Shown: one piece after another, positions 11,211 to 20,773 of the stretch | Numbering within the stretch: position 1 is the stretch's first letter | Layout: each line of letters begins with the position of its first letter | Assembly (NCBI GenBank): GCA_011032825.1 | Contig: JAADJZ010000015.1 | Coordinates: forward strand, 434,001 to 498,000 | Direction of reading: 5' to 3' | DNA: 64,000 nucleotides | From: Massariosphaeria phaeospora | Lineage: Eukaryota > Ascomycota > Dothideomycetes > Pleosporales | Notes under the pieces: generated by a model | What the model was told of the DNA's origin: nothing | Database searches by the model: none | Seen by the model: the letters and a program-made list of their open reading frames with translations, nothing else | Translations under genes and position numbers: made by a program

Positions 11211-11828
11211 ATCAAGTTTGGAAGGTCGGTGAGCTGAAGGAAGCATACAGTCTGCGTTTTCGCAATATACCCTTAACATGTACCCCGTATTTGTATTTGT
11301 CGCATTATTTGACCCCTTGAGGGGGGAGAGCATGATGCTTAGATACAGAACAATAGATTCCTTTTGGGAGTAATCCTTTCTTTCCCGTCCGCGCTCGTGA
11401 TGTTTCGTTCAAAATAGAGGTTTTATGGATACAGCGTATTCTATGTGCTCGTTATTATAATCGTATAGTTTACTAACCGTGCTAGAACAAAGATTAAAGA
11501 GTTGTCAAGGATATAGCTGGTATCGTTCGACCTGGTCATTACCGTGACGTGGGTTGCTGCGTAGCGAGACACCCAGTGTGATGAGATGTGACAGGCAGTT
11601 CCCAACACAGCAAACTCAACGACCAGTTAACTAGAAGAATAGATATGCTCGGGACAGTAGTCTTAATAGATTCTATCCAAATTTAATAGGGATCTAGACA
11701 AAGGTTCTGTTTGCCGTGCCATTCGTTTACTTGATAAGAAACATCACGCTACTGCCTTGCTTTAGCTGGTGGTGAGTGCGTAAAGCTTATCTAGGTATGC
11801 ATCTTGTCAAAAGTCTGTTAGCTGGGGT
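11211..11828. other. 3' flank of the AA11 gene, no gene recognised
   Basis: AT-rich intergenic DNA of about 620 bp between the AA11 stop codon and the ankyrin relic. No ORF with motifs was seen. Confidence 0.5.
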
Positions 11829-12027
11829 TATGAGCAAATGGGGCCAAGGAAGCCGGCGTCAACGCGCAGGGCGGACACCACGGAAAACGCACTCCAGGCG
11901 GCTTCAGCTAGACACAACAAGCAGATGGTGAAGCTGCTGCTAAATAAGGGCGCCGGCGTCAACGCGCACGGTGGATACCGCGGCAACGCACTCCAGGCGG
12001 CTTCATACGATAACGAAATATTTTTCT
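11829..12027 (+). pseudogene. Ankyrin-repeat gene relic (NACHT/ankyrin type), frameshifted
   Basis: The stretch encodes two ankyrin units: AGVNAQGGHHG then NALQAASARHNKQMVKLLLNKG, and GAGVNAHGGYRGNALQAASYDN. At DNA level the two copies (about 11847-11913 and 11952-12008) are near-identical (GCCGGCGTCAACGCGCA and CGCACTCCAGGCGGCTTCA in both). The first copy has one extra A (GGAAAACGC against GGCAACGC), which shifts its frame, and the homology stops abruptly on both sides. GVNAQGG...NALQAAS units are typical of the long ankyrin tails of fungal NACHT/HET-type proteins, so this looks like a remnant of such a gene. A 78-codon ORF that starts here is not a real gene. Confidence 0.7.
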
Positions 12028-12106
12028 CGCTCAATATGGAAAGGTCTGATCACTCCATGTGTAGCAAAGAGTGATGAACTTTGGCTTAGCTTTCCACACA
12101 GAACCT

Positions 12107-13589
12107 TCAAACCCACCCGGAAATCCTCCCGAGATAGCTTACACCCCCCAACGCAGCACTGATACCGGTGAACAGTACAAGCGGCCCATACTCACTACCA
12201 TACAACCCCCTACCCCCTATCTCACCCACTCGGACCAACGCCTCACTCACAGGCCCACAAGCGACATTCCCAATACCCCTACCAGCTGCAAGCACTGCAA
12301 ACACCATCATCGAGTCAGTGCCCTGGTCGTTGTTCTTTAACATTTTCATAACGCCCGAGTACGTCGTCGAATAGCTCCCTGCAAACAACCCATACATAGC
12401 GCAGAAGACGAGGAGAAGAGGCAAACTGGTAGAAAACCCCCAAAGGAGGAAAACAGAGAATGTAGATCCGATAGTGGATAGGAGAATGCATGTTGTAATG
12501 TGCCAGCGGTCCACGATGCCGCCCATAACTACGCAGCCAAAGACAGCCGCGACGTTGATTAAGATGAGGGTGAGGGCAGACATAAGGCTCGATGCGCCAA
12601 GGGATCTGGCGTAGGTGGGGAGATAGATAGATGGAACGAAGTAGCCGAAGCCCTCAAGAACGTTGCCGAGTTGGAAAAGGAGGAACGATCTGTTCCGAAG
12701 AAATCTCAAATCGAACTTTCGGTGGTTGGTGACTTGCGCAACGGGAAGACGCGGCCGGAGATATATGGTTAAGGGAATGGTGGCTACGAAGAGGACAGCT
12801 GACCAAACACGAAGGGCAGTGCGGAAGCCGTATCTATCCAGGAGGTATTGCAGTAGCAGGGGGATTATTATGCCACCGATACCAGTCCCAGCCTGTTGCA
12901 GAGTCAGCTTACTTAGAAAAGTTACATGGCCCTTTTACTATGAGGAAGACAAGATATGATAGACGTAAGTGGGTGTAGACATACCCACATGATTCCGAAA
13001 GCCAAGCCCTTCCTGTTCACGAACCATTCATCCATGAATGCAACCACTGGACTATAGCAAAGCGCGCCTCCAATTGCATAGAAAACCCCCTGGCTGGTAA
13101 TTAGATGTGGAACGGTCTGGCTTAACGAGCTTAGTCCCAAGGAAAGACACATGATGATGAGCCCAATCGTGATGCATCGACGTCGAACATTGGGATACCA
13201 CGCAAATAACCCGAAAATGAGTGGCGAAGAAAGGTACATTAGGCCCATGGCGCAAGTCCCGATTATGGGTATATTCCGGGAGCCGGCAAATGGTGGGTTC
13301 GAGGTGTAGTATTCCTGAAATATACCGAAAGCGAAAGGAAAGCCTGGGAAGTGTTAGTAGAGTGAGCATTGGTCTGCTTAGGTGCGGGCGAGACGGATGT
13401 ATTACCCCAGACAAGGATTTCTAGAACAAAGGCCGAGAACAGAAAAAGCCATGCATCCTTGCCGCCGTCGACGGGAGGTAGCGAGAATTCCGGTTCTGTT
13501 GCATCCGTCTCATATAGGGGCCCATTGATGGTGTAGAGCTCCATATCCGATTCATCAACGGCATTTGGTCGTGGAGTCAAGGTTTCCAT
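12107..13589 (-). CDS. MFS transporter, monocarboxylate-transporter-like
   Basis: Plasma-membrane or organellar 12-helix carrier of the major facilitator superfamily, MCT branch (Mch-like in yeast). Exons 13589-13406, 13343-12985 and 12892-12107 give 442 residues; introns 13405-13344 (GTAATA...CCAG) and 12984-12893 (GTATGT...ACAG). The cytosolic N-terminus is acidic and leads to KDAWLFLFSAFVLEILVWGFPFAFGIFQEYY, the MCT-type helix 1. Later blocks are GGALCYSPVVAFMDEWFVNRKGLAFGIMWAGTGIGG and NVLEGFGYFVPSIYLPTYARSLG, both characteristic. The frame stays open upstream of 13589 to about 13820 without an ATG, so 13589 is the first possible start. Substrate is unknown; a riboflavin or monocarboxylate role is only family-level. 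Confidence 0.88.
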
Positions 13590-14513
13590 TGGGCCAACAG
13601 ATGGAGCATTAGCGATAAAGAAATATGGAATTGGTTGGAAAGACGTACTGTTCTCTGCTGTATCGTGGAGTTTTTCAATAGCACTAGGTTCGCTGGGTGT
13701 CTGATATCGATGTGGGATAGCGTCAACTTCGTATCTGAAATGACGTATGTGTATTGATGGAAGTTGAAAAGGAATTAAGAGTGCGTGATCCCGGGGATTG
13801 TGATGTTTCCTGTGTCTTAAGTAGGCCCAGAACTAGCATGCGATCAGAATTTGTATTCGGCGCTCGGCGCTCGGCATAAATACATCAGAGTTATTAGAGG
13901 GAATGTATTGCCTATTCAAGACAAGTGCCACAGAATTGTCAAGTTCTTTTGGCAAAATAGTTTAAGTGTTGGACAAAAATCCCCAAAACCAGCGGGGTCA
14001 GATCCGTTAACTTTCATGATTATGTGCCAAGCCCACCCAAAACGGCAACCCGGATGCCAAGTGAACAGTTGCCCCAAGCGCCTCAGAAAAGCAGCCTTCG
14101 GGTGCCGAACCCCCTATAATATTGATAACTTAAAATCAATCACTATTGTCAGATCTCTTTTCCACTACGAGCGGATGCACATTAGAATCCGTCCATGTTT
14201 CGCGTCTAAAAGAATACTGCGTTCGTGTTTGTTTGCCATCTTGCAGTATCAACAAGGGTGGCTTACACACAACGTCTTCGTAGAATACTTTCATGCTGCA
14301 GACTGTGTGATCACCGTGACGTATTCGAGATGCTTGAGCCTTGGAAATGGAATCAACTACCCGATGCGTTCACTGGTGTTCCTATCATGGAGAGGCGTTC
14401 CCGATAGATGACTCAGTGTCGGACCGATAGTTTCTCCGTACTTTACCCCACCCCCGCATTGAAAAGGTTAACACGCGCTCTCACTGTTTGACACGTCATT
14501 TACCACTACCAAC
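13590..14513. other. Divergent promoter region between the MFS gene and prolyl-tRNA synthetase
   Basis: About 0.9 kb. A 186-codon plus-strand ORF at 13851-14411 crosses most of it but has no recognisable motif and an AT-rich, non-coding-like composition, so I do not call it. A decayed transposon fragment is possible but I could not show terminal repeats. Confidence 0.45.
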
Positions 14514-16511
14514 ATGGAGGAAGTACAGGAACAGTCGAAGAACGCGCTGAAGAAAGCCGAGAAGCAGGCTAAGGCGGCTGCCGCCAAAGCTGCCAAAGCT
14601 ACTGCGGTTCCCGCTGCAGGAGGAAAGGGAAAGAAAGGCGACGACTCGAAAGAGATTATCGGTATCACGGTTTCAAAAGAAGGCAATTTCAGTCAATGGT
14701 ACCAGGAAGTCGTGATCAAGGCCGAGCTTGTGGAATACTATACCGAGGTGAGAAAGCTTCCCGCATGCTACTTTTCGACGATCATGGCTGACTTGACTTG
14801 GTGTTAGATTGCTGGGTTCTACATCCTCCGCCGTAAGACGTCCTAACCTCGAACTGTACAGAATAATACTGAGCAATAGCAGCGGCTGCGATGCACGTCT
14901 GGAAGGCAATCCGCGCGTGGTTCGACGAGCGCATCGAGGCTATGGGCGTAGAAGAGACGAGCTTTCCAATGTTCTTGTCGTCCAAGTCACTCGAAAAAGA
15001 AAAGGAACACGTCGAGGGGTTCGCGCCCGAGCTGGCGTGGGTGACAAAGGCAGGAGACAAAGACCTAGAATTTCCAGTTGCAGTCCGCCCCACCTCTGAA
15101 GCTGTCATGTACCCGTACTATGCAAAGTGGATCCGATCTCACAGGGATTTGCCCTTTCGATTGAACCAGTGGAATTCAGTCGTGCGATGGGAGGCTAAAC
15201 AGACAACTCCGTTTCTCCGAGCGCGCGAATTTTTGTGGCAGGAGGGACATACTGCTCATCTGACTGAGGCGCTTGCACATGAGGAAGTGCTCCAGATCCT
15301 AGAGCTCTACGCGGGTGTCTACGAACAACTGCTGGCTGTACCCGTCGTTCGTGGCAAGAAGACCGAGAACGAGAAGTTCGCTGGCGGTTACTGGACTTCG
15401 ACGTGCGAGGCGTACATCCCGACGAACGGTCGTGGCATTCAGGGCGCAACTTCTCACGCGCTAGGGCAGAATTTCAGCAAGATGTTCGAGATCACAGTTG
15501 AGGACCCAGAGAAGAACAGGGTCAACGTATGGCAGAACTCCTGGTATGTGTTATCTGTACGGTCCTATGTGATCCCTCATCTACATAGAGGAAATGCGCT
15601 AATTTTCGCCGGTTAACAGGGGTCTATCAACACGTGTTATTGGTGTCATGGTCATGTTGCACGGGGACGACAAAGGCCTTGTTCTCCCTCCCCGAGTATC
15701 CAGGATACAGGTGGTCTTACTTCCCGTAGGCTTAACGGCTAAGATGAGCCAGGAAGACAAGGACAAGCACATGATACACGTCAAAGAGCTAGGATCCTCC
15801 CTGAAAAAGGCTGGTGTTCGCGTTCACATTGATGACCGGGAAGGCTAGTAAGTACAGTCTTGTTCCTCAGGATCCAACCTTGCGTTCGACTACATGCTAA
15901 TCGCACCGTCACAACCAGTACCCCTGGCTACAAGTTCGCCGACTGGGAGCTAAAGGGCGTGCCAATCCGTCTCGAATTCGGTCCCAAGGATGCCGCCGCC
16001 TCGGTGGTTTCCTATGCTCGCCGCGACACTGGCGCCAAGGGCACGATCCCCATTGCCGAACTCAGCACGCAGGTCCCCCAGTTGCTCGAGACGCTGCAGC
16101 AAGATCTGTACAACAAGGCGGACGAGGCATTCCGATCGCACCGGTTAGTGCTGACCGACTGGGAGAAAGTGATTCCCGCCCTGGACTCTCGCAACGTGGT
16201 GCTCATGCCCTTCTGCGAGGCAGTGGCCTGCGAGGAGCGCATCAAAGAGTTGACGAAGAGTGAAGAGGGCGCCATTGGATTGGACGGGTTGAAGCAGCCA
16301 AGCATGGGCATGAAGAGCTTGTGTATTCCTTTCGAGCAGGTACGAGTTTTCCCTACCCGTCGTATAAGAACAACACAAAAACAACAAAAACAGTGCTAAC
16401 AGATTGATACAGCCAAAGGACGACGGCCTAGTGCTGGGCGAGACCAAGTGCTTGAACCCTGAGTGTTCGGCGCTGGCCAAGTCCTGGACCATGTTTGGGC
16501 GCAGCTATTAG
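14514..16511 (+). CDS. Cytosolic prolyl-tRNA synthetase (eukaryote/archaeal type)
   Basis: Class II aminoacyl-tRNA synthetase charging tRNA-Pro. Six exons: 14514-14747, 14808-14832 (25 nt micro-exon), 14883-15543, 15620-15847, 15919-16339 and 16413-16511, total 555 residues. The N-terminus is a Lys/Ala-rich helix, followed by the [17 protein letters not shown] block. Motif 1 region [13 protein letters not shown], motif 2 [23 protein letters not shown], and the [32 protein letters not shown] block are clear, as is the anticodon-binding domain (VLLPVG, then [26 protein letters not shown]). The C-terminal zinc-binding extension ends WTMFGRSY, as in archaeal/eukaryotic enzymes. The acceptor at 14882 was chosen to keep the ILRP-5 residues-W spacing. 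Confidence 0.92.
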
Positions 16512-17224
16512 CGGATGCTGCATGTATGTGCGCTGCTGTCCAATATATGTATTGGTGGCCTTTGTTACACGTCACGTCGACCGATACATGCTCGGGTTCA
16601 GACGAGCTTTCGAGCTTTCCGGAGGAAGAGACGCAAGAGTGCATGCGTTGTGCGGTTTTGAATGCAGATTATGCGGTGCGTAGGCGTAGGCGTATGGCGT
16701 ACTCCCCAAGCTGTGACTAGGGAAAGGGGAGAGGGATGGTTAGCCCGTGTTTTTATTCCAGCGTGTCCGCTTCCCTCTACTTCAATACCAGACAGAGTAC
16801 TTGATTGGTGATCGTGTATCCATTTTCACATGTTCGACGTATGTGCATGCAATAGTGAAATCGACTTTAGCAAAGCTTATGGCATCTCTGCAAGACGCAA
16901 GCAAGATCCGCTGCATAAGATGAGAGCTCAGAGAGCATCGAGTAGTCTAAGATCAATCCAACCCCAGCGACCCGGATAGGGTTCATAGGGCCCTGGAAAT
17001 TGTAGCCCCGTAACGCCAGATATAGATCATTCATGAACACCCCCAGCGATGGATCCATGCATCCTTCCTGGATGTAGATACCCGCCTTCATATCCTCGTA
17101 TGGTCTGATTCCGCCCGACATGTCTCCACATGTAACCAAGCCCACGACATAACCCCCACCAAATGTTTCCGTTCGTCTAAGCGATACATGATGCCATATG
17201 CGAGTCGCAATGCGTGGGAGCGTC
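16512..17224. other. Convergent 3' flanks, no gene recognised
   Basis: About 0.7 kb between two genes that end toward each other. A 92-codon minus ORF at 16867-17145 lies in the likely 3' UTR of the small myristoylation-motif gene and lacks motifs. Confidence 0.5.
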
Positions 17225-17726
17225 CTAGTTGTAGTGCCGCGCCTCGGTGGCCGCGTCCGCGTCTCGCTGTGCCCGGTTCTCGGAGGCTGCCTGCTGCAGC
17301 GTCTGGCTCTGCGTCTGCTTCTTCTGCGTCTCTAGCTTCTTCGCCAGGTCGCCCGTCGGCGCCTTACTCGCGCGTGCCTTTTGATTGCAACCGTCAGCCA
17401 AAATGCCCCCTTGACTCGATCGCGCCGCCGTCTTGCTACATCCACACCGTGGTCACCATGGGCTTCACCGCCCGGCGCTCGACGGACACGGGCGACTTGG
17501 GGCTACTACGCACCTCGGCGGCGGCGGCAGCAGCACTGCGCGCATTGTCCCCGCCTCCAATTCCACTTCCGCCGCCAACGGCCCGCCCCGGCCCCGTGGC
17601 TTTCGGCGTCGTCGCGGCGATGCGCGCAGGGACTGTGGCTTTTGTTGCGGGGGCGGGCGCGGCGCCGACGGTGCGGCCGGGCCCTTGGAAATTGTCTTGC
17701 GACTCCTTGCCGCAGAGGTTCCCCAT
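17225..17726 (-). CDS. Small fungal protein with N-myristoylation motif
   Basis: Two exons, 17726-17514 and 17377-17225, give 121 residues; the intron 17513-17378 starts GTGCGT, ends AAAAG and is phase 0. Without splicing the ORF runs to a spurious end in an Arg-rich shadow frame. The start MGNLCGK has Gly2 with a nearby Cys5 and Lys7, fitting myristoylation plus palmitoylation and attachment to a membrane. The middle is Ala/Pro/Gly-rich low complexity. The C-terminus is a charged helix (GDLAKKLETQKKQTQSQTL, then AASENRAQRDADAATEARHYN) as in a conserved fungal family of unknown role. It shares a GC-rich upstream region with the divergent C2H2 gene. Confidence 0.8.
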
Positions 17727-18568
17727 CTACGCGGTCGGAGGCGTGTGGTACGGCGCGGCGCGGTGGAGTGGACCGGCTGGATGAGGGCGCGAAGTAGGTG
17801 TAGGTGGTGGTGGTGGTAGACGATGGGCGGAGGTGGGTCGGATCAGCGCCGGCCGCATGCTCGTGCGTGTGGGGTTTGCGGTGCACGGACGAGGGGTTGC
17901 CGTTTGCCGGTGCCCAGATGGACTAAGATGTTGGGGCTTGGACGTTGCGGTGGAGGGGCATGACGTGCGGACGACAAGAGATGATCGGTGCATGCGAGGT
18001 GGGTGTCACTTCGACGCAGAGTGAGGGCGCGGGCGCGGGCGCGGGCGCTGCGTGAAGAGTGCAGGTGAGTGAGCTGGAGTGTTTGTGGTGGCGCGTCATG
18101 TCACCCCGCGCTTTCTACCCTGCCAAGCATGCATGCATCATCTGTTTCGATGTCCATGGCCCTGTGCGCAGACATCTACAGACAGCCTCGAGCACCTGTA
18201 GACATGCCGACTACCGACCACATACACAAAACACCGGTTTGTTCCTCAGCGGACATGGCCGAGCGCAGGTTGGCGCACCGCGACCGGCCAATGAGCACAA
18301 TACGCAATCGGGCTTAGTCACAGCCCACACGCTAGAGAGGTGAATGCTTTTGCAAACCCTGCGCCGTCCTGCCCGTCACACAACTCTGTCAGATAGGGAT
18401 AGCCCTCATGGACGACTGCTCCAGGTCCGCTCGGCGAGTCTAGGTGGGTGCGCTTTCCATGAACTCTTCCCCCCCCCTTCGTGCCCCGCCTCGCGCCTGC
18501 CTCGTTTTGCGGTCATCAAGGTGCTCACCGGAAAACGAGGCAGGCGCGAACGCCGCGCAGCCCACCAT
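17727..18568. other. Divergent promoter region, GC-rich
   Basis: About 0.84 kb between the small myristoylation-motif gene and the C2H2 transcription factor gene. It contains a GGGCGC tandem (18025-18048) and a C-run near 18470. The frame of the C2H2 gene is open back to 18344, but those residues lack conserved features. Confidence 0.5.
18025..18048. repeat. GGGCGC hexanucleotide tandem
   Basis: Four tandem copies of GGGCGC in a divergent promoter region. It is GC-box-like, but no function can be read from it. Confidence 0.8.
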
Positions 18569-20773
18569 ATGTCTCAACCCACCGCTGCTGTTGCGCCTCT
18601 GCCAGCTGCCCTAATGGCTGACGCTCTCCTAGACAACGACTGCGACTCGGCCTTTGGCGACGACCGTTTTTTCTGGCTCGATCCCATGTTCCCTCCGCCG
18701 ACGGCGCCCCTCGCAGGTACAAAGCGCGACGCCGACAGAGTCAGAGATGACGCCGCTCAATGCACCGCCCCGGGTCCAGCCGCCGACGGCGAGCACCAGG
18801 CTGGACACATCGATGCACAGGTGCCTCGCTGCCGCACCTGTCCGGACCGGCCCTGCTGTGACGCAGTGTCGGATGCGCGGCCCTCCAAACGCAGGGCGTC
18901 GGTCCTCAAGGTCGGCGAGTTCCACGGGCCTGCCGCTGCTGCCGCCGCCGACGACGACTCGACGCTGAGCTGGGACTTGGACCAGCAGTTCCCCGACACG
19001 TGCTTCGCCCAGTTCTGCCAGGACTGCGATCTGGACGCGTCCTGCGACTCGCCGTGTGCGCTGCCATGCCCCGGTGACGGCCAGTGTTCTCCAGACGACG
19101 CTTGCTTCGAGGCGCATTGCGAGACCACCTGCGGCGAGAGGGAGTGCTCTGACCAGTGCGTGGATCCCGAGTGCACCAACAAGTCGCCCTGTGCAACCGA
19201 GCCATGCTATAGTCCAAAGTGTGCTGCTGAGCCCTGCCCCTTGGGTGATCCGGCCAGCGATTGTCACTCCGCTCACACTGCACCCACAACCGAAGGCGCC
19301 ATCTACTGCTACAGCAATGGCCCTTGTCACTTTCAGGACGGGTACCATGGCTACGATCCCAACCTGGGATCATACGAAACATATCCGTGCTTCTCTCAGT
19401 CGCACGCAGCGTTGGGTCAGGGCAACGTTACTCACACGTCGAGCGCAACTACGCCCGTCTTGTCGCCTGGTGCCTACACTTCCCTCGAAAGCGCCTTCAG
19501 CAACCAGTCTTCGCCCACCCCTGGTGGCACGTCTGCCCCGGAGTGTTTCCTGAATATCCCGTTCGACCACTGCCACTTTGACAACTCGTGCTGCCATGGG
19601 AGCTCGCGAACATGCGGAGACGTCCCCAATGCCCCGCAGAATCAACTCGATATGTGGACCTCGTCTTTGGCCCAAGGAAATGGACTAGCGAATAGCTTCA
19701 TGCATTTCGGGCTCAGTCAGCCTGGCGCTGCTTTTTTAAACCCGACTTCATTCCATAACCCTATGCTCGGGTTCAACGATCCATCCTGGATGCTGCCAGC
19801 CTCTCAATACCCGAATGCCTTCCAAAATGGGACCCATACCAGGCTAGAACTTCTGACTTCGGCTCTCCAGGAGGGATTACCGAGGCCGATAACATCCCAG
19901 TCCGCTACCTCGTCTATTGACGTCGGTGAGGGATACGATATTCGCCCAACAACTAGTACATCAGCCGATGAATCTCAAGCCTACATATGTAAATGGCAGC
20001 ATGGCCCTAGCCTACTTTGCCTGACTGTCTTCGACGGTCCCGAAGACCTCCACAAGCACATCAAGACAGCGCACGTAGACAACTGCACGCGCTGCTTCTG
20101 CCAATGGGAAGGCTGCGAAGTGTGCACCAAAGACTTCAAACAGCGCTCAAAGCTCTCGCGCCACCTCCTCGGCCACGCAGGCTACCGTCCTTTCTCATGT
20201 AGCTTCAAAGGCTGTACCAGGACATTCGCCACGAACCAGGCAAAAGACAACCACGAGCGTACCCACACAGGCGACAGGCCCTATGTATGTAGCCGGTGCG
20301 GCTACACGACGACCACGCACACGCAGCTGCAGACGCACATCTCGGCGCTGCATGAGGGGCGAAAACCACACAAGTGTCGTTTCTGCGACTTCACGTGCGC
20401 TGACAGCTCGAATCTCAGCAAGCACGAGCGCACTCACCAGGTACGTTCCCTGCTCCCTCTTTACAACATGCACATCAATCCCTATACGCACCCTGTTCAT
20501 GCCGATGCACGTCTACTAACATGCCCACAGACCCTGCGCCCCTACCGTTGCCCCCACCCCGGCTGCACCTTCAAACCCGACTGCCGCTGGGACAACCTCA
20601 AACGCCATCTGCGCCGCTCGGGCCATTGCCGGCAGCTGCTCACCGAGGGCAGCGAGGAATGCAGGACGTACCGCGAGAACGTGCGCCGCGAGATCGACGA
20701 GTGGCACAAGCGGAACGAGGATGGGGGGGCCACTGTCGTGGGGAAGATGACGCGCCGCAAAGGCCGATGCTAG
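18569..20773 (+). CDS. C2H2 zinc-finger transcription factor with N-terminal Cys-rich array
   Basis: Nuclear DNA-binding regulator. Exons 18569-20440 and 20531-20773 give 704 residues. The 90-bp intron 20441-20530 (GTACGT...ACAG) is in frame and free of stops, so naive translation reads through it. Residues about 75-235 are unusually Cys-rich: 18 Cys in about 88 residues after CFAQFC, mostly spaced CX3C/CX4C, preceded by RCRTCPDRPCCD. Residues about 470-655 carry the fingers: two atypical leading units (CKWQHGPSLLC, then CFCQWEGCEVC...HLLGH), three regular ones (CSFKGC...HERTH, CSRCGY...HISALH, CRFCDF...HERTH) and a last one after the intron (CPHPGC...HLRRSGH). The leading CKW/CQWEGC style recalls Zap1/ZafA zinc regulators, but orthology is not shown. 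ATG 18614 is an alternative start. Confidence 0.85.
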   Translation: MSQPTAAVAPLPAALMADALLDNDCDSAFGDDRFFWLDPMFPPPTAPLAGTKRDADRVRDDAAQCTAPGPAADGEHQAGHIDAQVPRCRTCPDRPCCDAVSDARPSKRRASVLKVGEFHGPAAAAAADDDSTLSWDLDQQFPDTCFAQFCQDCDLDASCDSPCALPCPGDGQCSPDDACFEAHCETTCGERECSDQCVDPECTNKSPCATEPCYSPKCAAEPCPLGDPASDCHSAHTAPTTEGAIYCYSNGPCHFQDGYHGYDPNLGSYETYPCFSQSHAALGQGNVTHTSSATTPVLSPGAYTSLESAFSNQSSPTPGGTSAPECFLNIPFDHCHFDNSCCHGSSRTCGDVPNAPQNQLDMWTSSLAQGNGLANSFMHFGLSQPGAAFLNPTSFHNPMLGFNDPSWMLPASQYPNAFQNGTHTRLELLTSALQEGLPRPITSQSATSSIDVGEGYDIRPTTSTSADESQAYICKWQHGPSLLCLTVFDGPEDLHKHIKTAHVDNCTRCFCQWEGCEVCTKDFKQRSKLSRHLLGHAGYRPFSCSFKGCTRTFATNQAKDNHERTHTGDRPYVCSRCGYTTTTHTQLQTHISALHEGRKPHKCRFCDFTCADSSNLSKHERTHQVRSLLPLYNMHINPYTHPVHADARLLTCPQTLRPYRCPHPGCTFKPDCRWDNLKRHLRRSGHCRQLLTEGSEECRTYRENVRREIDEWHKRNEDGGATVVGKMTRRKGRC

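Noticed and set aside
13851..14411. 186-codon plus-strand ORF between the MFS and prolyl-tRNA synthetase genes
   Set aside because: No recognisable domain and it fills a divergent promoter; a transposon origin was considered, but no terminal repeats or transposase motifs were found.
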